Positions 1 to 9,524 are shown, counted from the first letter of the stretch. The stretch: 64,000 bases of DNA from Cyclobacterium sp. SYSU L10401 (GCF_010993705.1 NZ_WOFO01000004.1:62001-126000), one strand, 5' to 3'. The notes: generated by a model not told the origin, from the sequence alone. Numbers and translations are program-made.

Positions 1-110
1 GATTTTTTGACACAAAGCGCACGAACGATGCACAAAGGACACGAAGCATTTTAAAATAAGCCTCTGTGCGCTTTGTGGTTCTTTGAGTCCTTTCGTGACA
101 AAAAACTGAA
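1..110. repeat. Imperfect inverted repeat of CACAAAG/CTTTGTG words
   Basis: The stretch at about 8-50 is rich in CACAAAG and CACGAA words. The stretch at about 65-108 carries their complements (CTTTGTG, CTTTCGTGACA), so the two can fold back on each other imperfectly. Repeats built from these words are scattered between genes in many bacterial genomes, but their function is not established. This one lies just downstream of the sigma factor gene and could act as a 3' structure of its transcript. Confidence 0.4.
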
Positions 111-160
111 ACGGGTATCTCGGTTTTAGGAGTCTTTTTAAAGGATCTGATCGAGAAAGA

Positions 161-772
161 TTACCGCAAGGTTTTCCGCAAAAAGGCCAGTGCCTTGTAC
201 ATCAGGTTACGGGTGGTATGGTCGCTGTCCATTCCCATCAATTCCCGGATCTCGGCATAGGAAAGATCCTCGTAAAAAAAATAATAGATGATTTCTTTCT
301 TTCTGGGACTTAGTTCGGCAATGGCCTGGTTGAGCTCTTCCATCCTCTCGGCATCCAGCTGCTGATCTATCAGTATCTGCTCGTGGGACAACTCAAACCC
401 GAACCCTTCCTTCTCCGACAAATCCGCCCGGCGTTGCTCCCATCTGCTCTGTTGCCGATAAAGCTTTCGTTTAAGGCATTTCAATAAATAAAACCGGATA
501 TGATCCGTAGGCCCCAACTTCTTTCGGAGGTTTTTTAAATCGAAAAACAACTCCTGAATGCCGTCTTTGCTCAGAGATTCATCTCCAGTCAATCGCATGC
601 CATAGGCAAAAAGTCTATCAAAATACTGTTCGTAAATCTCAATAAAAGCCGCATCGCTGCCATTCCGGAATTGATCCCAAAGGGTGGCATCCGGAATTTT
701 ATCCGCAGACCGGGTTTTGTTTCTTTCATCAGGGAACTGCTTCGAAACGTTGAATTGAGAGCGAGGCATCAT
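161..772 (-). CDS. FecI-like ECF RNA polymerase sigma factor
   Basis: The 203-aa protein has sigma region 2 at about residues 28-90 and a region 4 helix-turn-helix at about 148-203, with the segment LSYAEIRELMG followed by a helix ending in LRKTLR. This is the short two-domain plan of ECF sigma-70 factors of the Bacteroidota FecI class. Such factors normally sit next to a FecR anti-sigma factor and serve a SusC receptor with an STN domain. Here no FecR is adjacent. The only FecR in the window is about 18 kb away and in turn lacks an adjacent sigma, so the two may be partners. The first two codons both read Met, so the start is uncertain by one codon. Confidence 0.9.
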   Translation of the reverse strand: MMPRSQFNVSKQFPDERNKTRSADKIPDATLWDQFRNGSDAAFIEIYEQYFDRLFAYGMRLTGDESLSKDGIQELFFDLKNLRKKLGPTDHIRFYLLKCLKRKLYRQQSRWEQRRADLSEKEGFGFELSHEQILIDQQLDAERMEELNQAIAELSPRKKEIIYYFFYEDLSYAEIRELMGMDSDHTTRNLMYKALAFLRKTLR

Positions 773-904
773 AGGGTTTATTGGTAATTACAGGATAAAT
801 TTACCCATTAATAAGGCATTTCCTAATTTTTACCAATTAAAATAGCTCATTTTCCGATTTCAACCTATAACCTTATGTAACACGACATGCAAGCTTTTAA
901 AGGA

Positions 905-934
905 AGGCGATCACTTTCCGGAAAGTGATCGCCT
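905..934 (-). terminator. Perfect 30-bp palindrome, likely terminator
   Basis: Two 15-bp arms (AGGCGATCACTTTCC and its exact complement) meet without a spacer. The palindrome lies 27 bp past the stop codon of the small membrane protein gene. On the minus strand it is followed by a T-rich run (TTCCTTT), which fits an intrinsic terminator. Confidence 0.6.
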
Positions 935-960
935 ACTTTTACTATTGTTTGCCGCCTGAT

Positions 961-1161
961 CTATTCTTTCGGCTTATTCTGGAATTTTTTAACGGTCCAG
1001 GCAACGGAAAAGGAGACAAATAAACCCGTAAATAGAGCCCAATAGAACCCAAAACTAGTCGGATCCACAGACGCCAATGGATTAACTTTCATCAAGGTAA
1101 ATGCACCTAATAATCCGAAAATCAATGATATTGAATGTTCTTTCCACTTATTGGTTTTCAT
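961..1161 (-). CDS. Small two-helix membrane protein
   Basis: This 66-aa protein has two hydrophobic segments, at about residues 11-31 and 38-58, and charged ends (MKTNKWKEH at the start, KKFQNKPKE at the end). It is probably a small inner-membrane protein with two transmembrane helices. I do not recognise the family. A strong palindromic terminator lies directly downstream, which supports it as a real transcription unit. It stands alone between the sigma gene and the glycine-zipper lipoprotein gene, all on the minus strand. Confidence 0.6.
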   Translation of the reverse strand: MKTNKWKEHSISLIFGLLGAFTLMKVNPLASVDPTSFGFYWALFTGLFVSFSVAWTVKKFQNKPKE

Positions 1162-1190
1162 CTGTTTCTAATTGTTTTTTTAACGGTCAA

Positions 1191-1226
1191 ATAGCCTGTC
1201 CCGATATTAAATCGGGAGAATCTCGC
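1191..1226. repeat. Dispersed repeat with CCCGAT/ATCGGG hairpin, copy A
   Basis: This 36-bp core (ATAGCCTGTCCCGAT, short loop, ATCGGGAGAATCT) recurs at 39518-39553 with about five differences. Weaker similarity extends roughly 20 bp upstream and 50 bp downstream in both copies. CCCGAT and ATCGGG can form a small stem. It is a dispersed intergenic repeat; the mechanism of spread is unknown. Confidence 0.6.
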
Positions 1227-1281
1227 ATGGTTTATAATCATCCTTCTTTGTGTCGCTTGCGTGATGCTCGATTTCATTTGT

Positions 1282-2142
1282 TTACGCCCTCCAGCAAGAA
1301 TATAATAATGAACCGGCAACCCCAGCTATTGCTCCTTCGATAAAACCCACTGCTCCACCCATAACAGCACCTCCTACACAACCAGAGGCAGTCCCCAATA
1401 AAGGAAATACAACAGTGCCTCCTGCACATCCAATTAAGCCTCCCCGGACAGCCCCATAACCACCATTGATAACAGCACTTCCCCATACTGCCCTCATGTC
1501 TACTCTACAGCGTAAATTAGAAGAATACCCTGATCCTTTAGCCAGCACAGCCATTTGTTCTCCAAACCTGTCCATCCCTCCATTTTCCAAGAAGTCAGCC
1601 AGGGCATAAACTCCGGAACCTATGGCATGTAGTTCCAGCTTTTCCTCGATGGATAAATTACTATCGCTCAAATTATTATGAAAATTTTTAGCCAAAATTT
1701 TCGCCTCCATGTAATCATCTGTTAAAAATAATTCATCCAGAAAGCCCTTAAGGACCATCAATTGCGGGCCACTATACGCCTTTTCCAGGATTTCCACAAA
1801 TTCAGAGGTGTTAGGGTCAATAATAACATTTCTCCCACTGATGTCCTCCAGGTTTTCTGATAAAAACGCCTGGGCATCAAAACTTTCAGCGTAAAAAAAG
1901 TTGTTTCGCCAATGATGAAATGTATTCGCCTGCAAAGATGGTTTATCCAGAAATATACCATTACCCTCTTTCCTTAACGTTTCGTCTAAAGTCCGAATGG
2001 CAACATCCAGCCCCTCGGTGTACATTTGTTCGAATCGTTCAGAGGCATTCGAAAGATCCAAACCGGGACGATTTACATGCAGATCCTCTTGACAAGACAC
2101 GAGGATGCAAAACGCAAAAACAATTGAAATGTTGGTTTTCAT
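1282..2142 (-). CDS. Glycine-zipper lipoprotein of unknown function
   Basis: The 286-aa protein begins with a lipoprotein signal peptide (hydrophobic stretch then LVSC, lipid Cys about residue 17), so it is probably anchored to the envelope. Residues about 20-215 look soluble and helical and match no family I know. The last 70 residues are extremely rich in Gly and Ala, with GxxxG spacing and several Cys, typical of glycine-zipper membrane-inserting segments. Such tails occur in outer-membrane proteins and in pore-forming bacteriocins. The length, lipobox and uninterrupted frame make the gene real. Its role cannot be assigned. Confidence 0.7.
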   Translation of the reverse strand: MKTNISIVFAFCILVSCQEDLHVNRPGLDLSNASERFEQMYTEGLDVAIRTLDETLRKEGNGIFLDKPSLQANTFHHWRNNFFYAESFDAQAFLSENLEDISGRNVIIDPNTSEFVEILEKAYSGPQLMVLKGFLDELFLTDDYMEAKILAKNFHNNLSDSNLSIEEKLELHAIGSGVYALADFLENGGMDRFGEQMAVLAKGSGYSSNLRCRVDMRAVWGSAVINGGYGAVRGGLIGCAGGTVVFPLLGTASGCVGGAVMGGAVGFIEGAIAGVAGSLLYSCWRA

Positions 2143-2613
2143 AGGTGAAATAGTTAAAAGTTTTGCCTACTCTAGTGACATCTTTTAGGCATCCGATGAT
2201 AGCAATAGCAGGGTAGTTAAAAATAGAAGTTGAGTTTTATAGGAGTTAAATAAGATAATGATCTTATCAAAAACTGCAAAAGCTTGTATGAGCTTATAGG
2301 TTGCAGTACCTGCGACTATCAAAAAATACTAAAAGTGGATCTAAAATATCTTATTAATTTAATAAAAACAACTAATTATTCTAAATTTTAATATGAAAAA
2401 GTCATAACTTGAATATACACCCCGTTTGAAGCAGAAATATTGGGATATCATTGCGCATTTGATGCGACAATATCTCAATACATGTGACTTCTTTCCATTT
2501 TATCGTATAATTTTATTCGCTGAAACATTCCCAAATAGCAGACACAAAATCCATGCTGATTGAATTAAAACCATGGCATTTTAATTTGGAGAATATCTAG
2601 TTGCCCAAAGCCG
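2143..2613. other. Intergenic region, no gene seen
   Basis: The 471-bp AT-rich spacer lies between two minus-strand genes. Apart from the hairpin at 2439-2479 I see no coding region, RNA gene or repeat. It should hold the promoter of the glycine-zipper lipoprotein gene, but no clear TTTG/TAnnTTTG pair stands out. Confidence 0.5.
2439..2479 (-). terminator. Imperfect hairpin downstream of the rhamnosidase operon
   Basis: The arm ATTGGGATATCATTGCGCAT faces a near-complement ending in ATATCTCAAT, with a short loop. It lies about 135 bp past the rhamnosidase stop on the minus strand. No strong T-run follows, so a terminator role is tentative. Confidence 0.3.
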
Positions 2614-5328
2614 TCAAAACTCCAGCACATGCCTGCCACTAGCCACCAATAAACCGATGTAAGGTCCGGCAGTATCGGCCCCACTGACCAGATCGGTAGC
2701 GGCTACCTGTTTCCCGTTCAGTCGCAATTCATCTGTCAGCTCCGCCGGCAAACGAATTTCGGCCGATGAATTGCCCGGCACTTCTACTTCCCAACGGATG
2801 CGCTCCCCTTCCCTCTTCCAATGGGACCGGATCCAACCGTAGGGGGATTGATGCCCGGCTTCCACCCATTCCAGGTCATCGGGAAAAGATGGCTTTAGTA
2901 GTATCCGCTTGAATCCAGCCGCTTCATCCGTTGGCTGAATGCCGCCTAGCCCCTTGTAAAAGAAATCCCCTATCGTCCCAAACATGATGTGATTTCTGGA
3001 TTGGGATCCGTCCCAGTTCTGAAAAAGCGTGCTGGCTCCCAATTCATCCACCCAGTAGCCCCAGCCCGGATAGGTGCGTTTGTCGGCCATTTCATAAAGC
3101 AATTCGGAATGCCCGAAACGCATCAACACCTGAATCAGGGCCTTAGTACCCACTACCCCGGCATTGATATGCCCCTGTTTTTCCTGAATGGCTTCCAGAA
3201 GCGTGGCCAGTACCGCGGCTTCCTGATCTTTTACTACCAGGCCTACGAATAGGGGAACAGCCTGAGCAGTCTGCCCGCCGTGATCGAAAATACCACTTTG
3301 CGGATGATAGTACTTGATATGAAAGGCTTCTCTAATCTTGCTTGCCATATCGGAATAGGTCTGCCTGTCCTGTTCCTCTCCGGCAATCCCTGCCATTTGC
3401 GAAAGTATGTTGCTGAAATAGTAGAAAAAGGCGGATGCCAGGAAAGGTCCCTGCGTCTTGTTCTCCAGCTGTTTGTGGTCATCAATGCCAAAATTCAAGA
3501 GGTATCCATCGGCATGCGCATTCAGGTAATCCACATATTTTTTGAACGCCGGGTAGTAATTCCTGATTATGGTAGAATCGCCGGTAAACCGATAGAGTTG
3601 CCAGGGAACTTCCAGGAACGCCCCTTCCCACTGCGGTCCGTACCCACGTTCCGGATCTTCACCCTGGTTATAGGTATAGCCCCAGCCACTGGTGGGGATG
3701 ATACCGGGAAGATCTCCATTTGGCCGCTGCTCGTCCAGAAAGTCATCTATCCACTTCAGGTAAGCCCGGCTCAGGCCAAAATTATACAATCCGGTTTCAG
3801 CCACCAACAGGGCATCTCCGGACCATCCCATTTTCTCCCGGTGGGGACAATCGGTGGGATACCCATGATAATTACCCAAAAAAGACCAGCGAAAATTTTC
3901 CTGCAGCTGATTGAACATGTCATTCGAACTTCTGAAATAACCCCTTTCAGCAAGATCCGTGTGGACCACATCGGCCTGTATATCCAATAGTTCCACCTCC
4001 AGATCACTTTTTGTCACCTCCACATACTGAAAACCCTGGTAGGTAAATACGGGATGCCAGGATTCTTCCCCCTCTCCTTTGAGGTAGTACCTGTCGGTCT
4101 GGGTATCTCCGGTCCAGATAAAGCGGCTGAGTTCCTCCACATCCAGCGTGCTATCGGGATAGATGCGTTCGCCATACCGCATTTTCACACCTGAGCCTGC
4201 CGGTCCATCTACCCGGATATTGGCCCAGCCGGTAAGGTTTTGACCGAAATCCAGCATTAACGTGCTGTCGTTTACTTCCCAACTAGATTTGGGGTCCAGC
4301 CTGCCGGTCACCCGAATAGGAGGCATCACCTGAGCAGACATCTTACCTTGCGGACCGGAAATTTCTACGGCATCATTCCAGGAATCACCTGAAAATCCCG
4401 GGGCAGCCCATCCCTGCATTTCCTTTCGGGCATCATAGGATTCCCCATTGTGCACCCCGTCAAAGATTATGGGGCCATCCAGGCTGTATTTCCAGTCTCT
4501 GTTTGAGTAGATCCAGCGTTCTCTTCCTGCTGCATCCACCACTTTCAACTGCAGCCTGAGCGCGGGGGAGGCCCGCCAGGGTGCCTGATCAAAATCCCAG
4601 GCTTCCCGGGTGTGTTGGTTGTACCAACCATTTCCTAAAACCACTCCAATGGCATTTTCACCTTTTTGAAGTAAATGAGTGACATCATGGACCACATACT
4701 TCACCCTTTTATCATACCGTGTCAGGGCGGGATCCAGGACATGGTCACCCACTTTTTGCCCGTTGATCAGCGCCTCATGATATCCCAAACCAGCAATATA
4801 CAGCCTCGCTGATTGGATTTCTTCCGACAATTCAAAGGTTTTGCGAAAGTAAGGTGCTGGTGTGAGGGGCGGGACTTCCCTACCTTCCTCTACATGGGAA
4901 ATCCATGGTGCCTCCCAGTTGCTGTCCTCCGTCAAACCCATTTCAAACCAGGAAGACTGACTTTCTGCAAGCTGATCCTGGGGATTCCATACCATTACCT
5001 TCCAATAATACCTTACCCCTGGCTCCAGAGTTTTACCCTGATAAACCTGGCCCACAGATTGGGAAGCGTGGATTTTGCCGGAATCCCAAAGATCTGCCTT
5101 CCCCTCTTCCAGCTTATCGGTACTGCTACCCACCAAAATCCGGAAGGCATCCTGCCTGAAACCACTTTCTGCACTTATTTGCCAGCTAAAAACAGGCTTC
5201 TCTTCCAATCCCAAAGGCTTTTCCAGGTGATTGGTAGATAGTTGGTGAACTTCAAAGCTGCTATCCTTTTGACAGGCGTTCAGAAGTGTGAGAAACAGTA
5301 AGAATGGAATTAACTTAATCTTCATCAT
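2614..5328 (-). CDS. Alpha-L-rhamnosidase, GH78 family lipoprotein
   Basis: About 904 aa, with a lipoprotein signal peptide (LLNAC, Cys about 19), so probably an envelope-anchored or periplasmic enzyme. The layout matches GH78: N-terminal beta domains, a DFGQNLTGW segment near 361, then the helical catalytic barrel. That barrel contains DCPHREKMGWSGDA near 494-507, with the Asp/Arg/Glu cluster used by the family, and DELGASTLFQNWDG near 762-775. GH78 enzymes hydrolyse terminal alpha-L-rhamnosyl linkages. The start is the ATG at 5328, which overlaps the TGA of the upstream metallophosphoesterase by one base (TGATG), indicating translational coupling. It is the last gene of a sulfatase-phosphoesterase-rhamnosidase operon. 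Confidence 0.93.
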   Translation of the reverse strand: MMKIKLIPFLLFLTLLNACQKDSSFEVHQLSTNHLEKPLGLEEKPVFSWQISAESGFRQDAFRILVGSSTDKLEEGKADLWDSGKIHASQSVGQVYQGKTLEPGVRYYWKVMVWNPQDQLAESQSSWFEMGLTEDSNWEAPWISHVEEGREVPPLTPAPYFRKTFELSEEIQSARLYIAGLGYHEALINGQKVGDHVLDPALTRYDKRVKYVVHDVTHLLQKGENAIGVVLGNGWYNQHTREAWDFDQAPWRASPALRLQLKVVDAAGRERWIYSNRDWKYSLDGPIIFDGVHNGESYDARKEMQGWAAPGFSGDSWNDAVEISGPQGKMSAQVMPPIRVTGRLDPKSSWEVNDSTLMLDFGQNLTGWANIRVDGPAGSGVKMRYGERIYPDSTLDVEELSRFIWTGDTQTDRYYLKGEGEESWHPVFTYQGFQYVEVTKSDLEVELLDIQADVVHTDLAERGYFRSSNDMFNQLQENFRWSFLGNYHGYPTDCPHREKMGWSGDALLVAETGLYNFGLSRAYLKWIDDFLDEQRPNGDLPGIIPTSGWGYTYNQGEDPERGYGPQWEGAFLEVPWQLYRFTGDSTIIRNYYPAFKKYVDYLNAHADGYLLNFGIDDHKQLENKTQGPFLASAFFYYFSNILSQMAGIAGEEQDRQTYSDMASKIREAFHIKYYHPQSGIFDHGGQTAQAVPLFVGLVVKDQEAAVLATLLEAIQEKQGHINAGVVGTKALIQVLMRFGHSELLYEMADKRTYPGWGYWVDELGASTLFQNWDGSQSRNHIMFGTIGDFFYKGLGGIQPTDEAAGFKRILLKPSFPDDLEWVEAGHQSPYGWIRSHWKREGERIRWEVEVPGNSSAEIRLPAELTDELRLNGKQVAATDLVSGADTAGPYIGLLVASGRHVLEF

Positions 5329-7538
5329 CAATGCTTTTTACCTGTAGACATGATATACCGGTGCTCTCCCGCAATGTGAACAAATGGCTCGTACTTATTC
5401 ATCCACCACATTTTTTCATCGGGCATGGGTTTGATTCTTCTTTGATTGACGGTGGATTCCCGAACCTGTTTGGGTACCCTCACCTGGCTAAAGTAAATAC
5501 CGAAACCCGGGCTGTTGCCATCGTTTACATGCCAGGTACCCAGGTTGATCACCAACCGGTCCAATTGGGAAATGTCCAGCCCCTGATGCTGATAATCCGA
5601 AAACCAATTGAGCTGCACCTGCTGCCAATGCTCCATTTGGTCATCCAACTGAAAGTGAAGAAAGGGTATTTCCTTTTGATCGGTAAACCTGTCGATAAGC
5701 TGGGAGGTTCCCTTACCCACCCAATAAGCCATATTTAAAAGCTTGACACTTCCCTGGAATCCTTCCAGCCAGATATAGCCACCTGCCCAGGCATTTGTAA
5801 GGTTTACGGATTGCTTGTCCAGGCAATAATCCAGGGCGATCATCTTTGGCGCAGCATCCAGCAGCAGTCCCTGACAAACATGGTTAATGGTTTGGGGCAA
5901 CCTGTCCTGGCCGGGAATGTGGTATTTTCTTTTTTCGCTGCGCAGGTATAAGGCCTGGTAACCCTGGAATCTTTTCACCTCCATGCGATTGGAGGGATGG
6001 TCATCTTCCCTGTACACAAATCTAGGGTGCCAATGAGACAGCCCCTGAGCGAAATTTCCGTTTTTTATCTCTTCATCAGCGTCCAACTGCCACTTGTAAT
6101 TCAACCACAGGGGATAGGCCGATTCATTGAATTCCGGCAATTCCTCCGGATAGGGATAAACTTCTTCGGTCACCGTCTTGAAATAGGCTTTGGCTTCCTT
6201 ACCTTGAATTTCAAAAATCAAAACTCCCTGAGAAGGTCCTCCGTGCAGCTCTTCTTCCCCGAAGGCCCTTGGCCGGTAGCCGGCTGCGGGCAGGTTGATC
6301 ATTTTCATGCCCTTGTAGCTCACAGCTGTCTTAAAAGAGGCTTTAATGGGGATATTCACATGCCCGCTAAATATAAACCTGACATTACCATGAGTAGCCA
6401 ATCTGTCCAAAACCATGCGCTTCACAGCAACAGATTCTGCATAATTGATCAAAGGATCTATCCCTATGGGGTGGGCGGGCACATGTTGCAAGAACACAGT
6501 GGGTTTGTCCCGGTTTTCGTGCAGGTCCTCCTCCAGCCAATCAAAGTAATGGGGATGGGTTTCAAAAAAATCAGCGCGCAGGGGGTCCGGCCAAACAATA
6601 AAATGCCAGTCACCTAAATCAAAACTATAGAGCAACCATTCCATCCCATTCATGGCTTTTTGGGCACTGAAATAATGGTTGAATTCAGCCATGTGATAAC
6701 CTGGTTTAAATGTTGCCTGATAGCGGGTTTCGTGGTTACCTACTGCATAAAGGATGGGCGTTTGTATTTTTTTGAGGTAATCATGCATGGCCTTAAAATG
6801 AGATTTCTCTCCCTGATTATCCACAATATCTCCCAATACCAGGGAAAGTACCGGACTGGGATTCAGGTCATTTATTCTGTTGACGCTGTCTTCGATGAAT
6901 GCATTGTGGATTTTCATCCGCGTAGGATGGGCCTTTGGCGTGACAGGATTCCCTCCCTGAGGGTCGGCCAGAATGGCTATGGAAAACGAGTCGGTTGCGC
7001 CTGAAATTCCTATTTTTTCCAGATTCAGCTTGCCTATTTCTTTATCTAACAGGTAATTACAACTTACAGATATCCCCTGCTGCTGAAAGGAGAGCTCCTG
7101 CTCATCAAGCAGCTGTGCTAAAGTAAATTGTTCCACATTTCCATTGAATGAAAAAGAAAATAATGTGCTGGGCCTGGGCTCATTTAACCAAAAAGCAAAT
7201 ATATAAGGGAAAGCTTTTCCAACCTTCAATTCAAACCTACTGTTTTCTTGATCCACAATTGCACTTTCATTGGCAAATGGAAAATCACGTACTTTTCCAA
7301 TGTTGCCTCGGGGTATATGAAATTCCATTACTACCCTGGCAGGTTCCAAACTGTCTACGGCCTTTACCTCCAGCCGAAGCATGAATTCCCCCTTCTGGTT
7401 GAGAACATCATCAAATTGATCCGGACTCGGGTAAACATATGGCTCCATGGAATTCGGATCCATTTGGGTAGGACCTGCTCCAGCTAAAAAAACGGAAGCC
7501 CCAGTCCCTATTGTGGTAATGAATGACCTCCTTTTCAT
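5328..7538 (-). CDS. Calcineurin-like metallophosphoesterase with Tat-type signal
   Basis: The 736-aa protein begins MKRRSFITT followed by a hydrophobic stretch, which resembles a twin-arginine export signal. The metallophosphoesterase core lies at about residues 183-400. It shows ADPQGG (D192), LGDIVD (D237), GNHE (267-270), QHVPAH (H352) and SGH (392-393), which together form the two-metal site. The first motif is D-x-Q rather than the common D-x-H. The N-terminal 180 and C-terminal 330 residues are probably beta-rich domains that I cannot name. It lies 4 bp after an S1 sulfatase gene and overlaps the rhamnosidase gene, so it probably belongs to the same catabolic operon. The substrate is unknown; a phosphate or other ester on the polysaccharide is a guess. 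Confidence 0.85.
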   Translation of the reverse strand: MKRRSFITTIGTGASVFLAGAGPTQMDPNSMEPYVYPSPDQFDDVLNQKGEFMLRLEVKAVDSLEPARVVMEFHIPRGNIGKVRDFPFANESAIVDQENSRFELKVGKAFPYIFAFWLNEPRPSTLFSFSFNGNVEQFTLAQLLDEQELSFQQQGISVSCNYLLDKEIGKLNLEKIGISGATDSFSIAILADPQGGNPVTPKAHPTRMKIHNAFIEDSVNRINDLNPSPVLSLVLGDIVDNQGEKSHFKAMHDYLKKIQTPILYAVGNHETRYQATFKPGYHMAEFNHYFSAQKAMNGMEWLLYSFDLGDWHFIVWPDPLRADFFETHPHYFDWLEEDLHENRDKPTVFLQHVPAHPIGIDPLINYAESVAVKRMVLDRLATHGNVRFIFSGHVNIPIKASFKTAVSYKGMKMINLPAAGYRPRAFGEEELHGGPSQGVLIFEIQGKEAKAYFKTVTEEVYPYPEELPEFNESAYPLWLNYKWQLDADEEIKNGNFAQGLSHWHPRFVYREDDHPSNRMEVKRFQGYQALYLRSEKRKYHIPGQDRLPQTINHVCQGLLLDAAPKMIALDYCLDKQSVNLTNAWAGGYIWLEGFQGSVKLLNMAYWVGKGTSQLIDRFTDQKEIPFLHFQLDDQMEHWQQVQLNWFSDYQHQGLDISQLDRLVINLGTWHVNDGNSPGFGIYFSQVRVPKQVRESTVNQRRIKPMPDEKMWWMNKYEPFVHIAGEHRYIMSTGKKH

Positions 7539-7542
7539 CGCG

Positions 7543-9417
7543 CTACCAATTCATATCATAGCCATGGTCCATGGGATCTACGTTCCACTTGGTCAGCAAG
7601 CCCTTTGCTGCCCTGAGGTCATAATGTTGCCGGTTAAAATCCCCTACCATCCCAATCATATCCAGGACTGCCTGTTGGGTAGCAGCAGCCTCATCTTCTA
7701 TGCTGTCAATGGCATTCAATGCATGGGTCCTCGCAAAAGAATTGGGGGTCTCCAATACTTCATACAAGGCCCTGAGTCCCTCCTCCTCGTGCCCCAGCTG
7801 ATACAAGGCTTCTGCTGCCACCACCTTCACATTTGGGGAGGAATCTGCCAGGGCACTTTTCAAGGCTTCAACGGCTTCCTCAGCCTCCTGCCCCAGGATC
7901 AACAAGCCTGTGGCTCCCCAATACCGGATCGCAGCCTCATCCTCATTCAGCATCTCTTTAAGAAAGGGAATGTCTCCCCTTTGAGGATCTGAAGCCAGGT
8001 TTGCACCATCTATCAAATCGTTCAGCTCCAGACCGGATTCCCGCATGTAATCGTAGGTAGTAGTTCCTTCCGTCCGGTCTATCAATTCAGCCTCCGGAAT
8101 AAATCCGGAATCCTTTATTTCCAGCATCCAGTCTTTGGTAGCAGCACGCATTCTTTTAAGTACATCTTCGTACTGGGGATCATCTGCCAGGTTATTGACT
8201 TCCCAGGGGTCATTTTCCGTATCATAAAGCTCCTCTGCTGGCTTGGTATTCCAAAATATGGACTGGATCTCATTGCACTCTCCTGCTTTATAGGCAGCTT
8301 CCCAGGATTGAATGGAAGGAGCACGCCAGAGGTATTCCAAAAACTGTCCGTATACCCTGTAGGGAATATAGTTGCGTATATATCGGTATTGATTATCCCG
8401 GGCCGAACGGCTCATATCATAGCGTTCATCCATCCTTCCGCGGAACATAAAGGCATATTCGGGATCTTCTGTTTTTTGTTCTCCGAGAAAGGCTTTCCCT
8501 TGTAAGTATTCGGGTATTTCTTCTCCGATTAGACTCAACACGGTAGGCACCAGGTCCACAAAACTGATCAGGCGGTTGACTTCATTTCCCGGCTGTTCGG
8601 CAGGATAGAGGTGCTTGTATTTCTCTGGAATCCTGACAATGAAGGGTACACGGGTACCCGTCTCATACACATACCTTTTACTCCTTGCCAATACGCCCCC
8701 ATGGTCTCCATAATAAAATACGATGGTATTCTCTGCCTGTCCACTTTCCTCAAGCTCCTGGAGCAACTCCCCAATCCTTTTATCCATATCTTCGATTTTA
8801 TCGTAATACTGGGCCCAATCGTGGCGCATCTCCGGCGTATCCGGATGATAAGGAGGCAAAGTGACATCTTCCGGACGGTGGCGCAGCTCCTCAGTAGGAG
8901 TGGATTGATGAATGGAGCTTTCGTGGGAAATCGTGGTGTTGAAAACTGCGAAAAAGGGTTTGCCCTCAGGCCTGTTTTTATAATGGGCCTGATTACTGGA
9001 TTCATCCCAAAAATCCTGATTTTGGTCAGGGTTAATGTTATAATCTTCCTTGACGTTATTGGTACAATAATACCCTGCCCCACGCAACATCCTGGGGTAA
9101 GGTTGTATCAGGTCGGATTTATCATAATAACTCCTCATGTGCTGGTGACCACCCGCAGTAGCATAAATTCCTGTCAAAATGGTATTTCTGGCTGGGGCAC
9201 AAACCGGCACATTGGCATAGGCATGCGTATATAAAAATCCTTCAGCAGCCAGGGCATCCATATTGGGGGTAGTGGCAAACTCATCGCCATAACAGCCTGC
9301 AAACGGGCTATTGTCTTCGCTGGTAATCCATAAAATATTGGGAGGGGGAAGCTCTTCCTGGGTGGAATTACAAGAAATTAATACAAACAGGCCAAATACA
9401 ACGATTAGATTTTTCAT
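7543..9417 (-). CDS. S1 family sulfatase lipoprotein with C-terminal HEAT-like repeats
   Basis: About 624 aa from the ATG at 9417, chosen because a lipoprotein signal (LISC, Cys 16) starts there. The longer frame would add ten polar residues in front of it. The sulfatase core contains the maturation motif CAPAR (Cys 73), where Cys is converted to formylglycine, a SED metal-binding segment near the N-terminus (rather than the usual DD), and a YGDHGG motif. The last 110 residues read as HEAT-like helical repeats. Domain order and many local segments (RPEGKPFF, VPFIV, IPEKY) match the sulfatase gene at 61371-63290, so the two are paralogues. It is the first gene of an operon with the phosphoesterase and rhamnosidase genes. 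Confidence 0.93.
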   Translation of the reverse strand: MKNLIVVFGLFVLISCNSTQEELPPPNILWITSEDNSPFAGCYGDEFATTPNMDALAAEGFLYTHAYANVPVCAPARNTILTGIYATAGGHQHMRSYYDKSDLIQPYPRMLRGAGYYCTNNVKEDYNINPDQNQDFWDESSNQAHYKNRPEGKPFFAVFNTTISHESSIHQSTPTEELRHRPEDVTLPPYHPDTPEMRHDWAQYYDKIEDMDKRIGELLQELEESGQAENTIVFYYGDHGGVLARSKRYVYETGTRVPFIVRIPEKYKHLYPAEQPGNEVNRLISFVDLVPTVLSLIGEEIPEYLQGKAFLGEQKTEDPEYAFMFRGRMDERYDMSRSARDNQYRYIRNYIPYRVYGQFLEYLWRAPSIQSWEAAYKAGECNEIQSIFWNTKPAEELYDTENDPWEVNNLADDPQYEDVLKRMRAATKDWMLEIKDSGFIPEAELIDRTEGTTTYDYMRESGLELNDLIDGANLASDPQRGDIPFLKEMLNEDEAAIRYWGATGLLILGQEAEEAVEALKSALADSSPNVKVVAAEALYQLGHEEEGLRALYEVLETPNSFARTHALNAIDSIEDEAAATQQAVLDMIGMVGDFNRQHYDLRAAKGLLTKWNVDPMDHGYDMNW

Positions 9418-9499
9418 TTTGGGTTGGGGTAAATATTTTTTATTCAATTTCTAAAATAAACCAAAAAGTTGAATAATTAAATTTATTCGAATCCTGATT

Positions 9500-9524
9500 T
9501 TAATGTCACCTATGTTGACATTAA
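9500..9524. promoter_or_regulatory. TetR-type operator palindrome 1
   Basis: The perfect inverted repeat TTAATGTCA-N7-TGACATTAA lies directly upstream of the tetR gene. It overlaps the probable -33 region (GTTG at 9514-9517). Palindromes of this size upstream of their own gene are typical TetR binding sites, so autoregulation is likely. It may also affect the divergent sulfatase gene. Confidence 0.7.
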
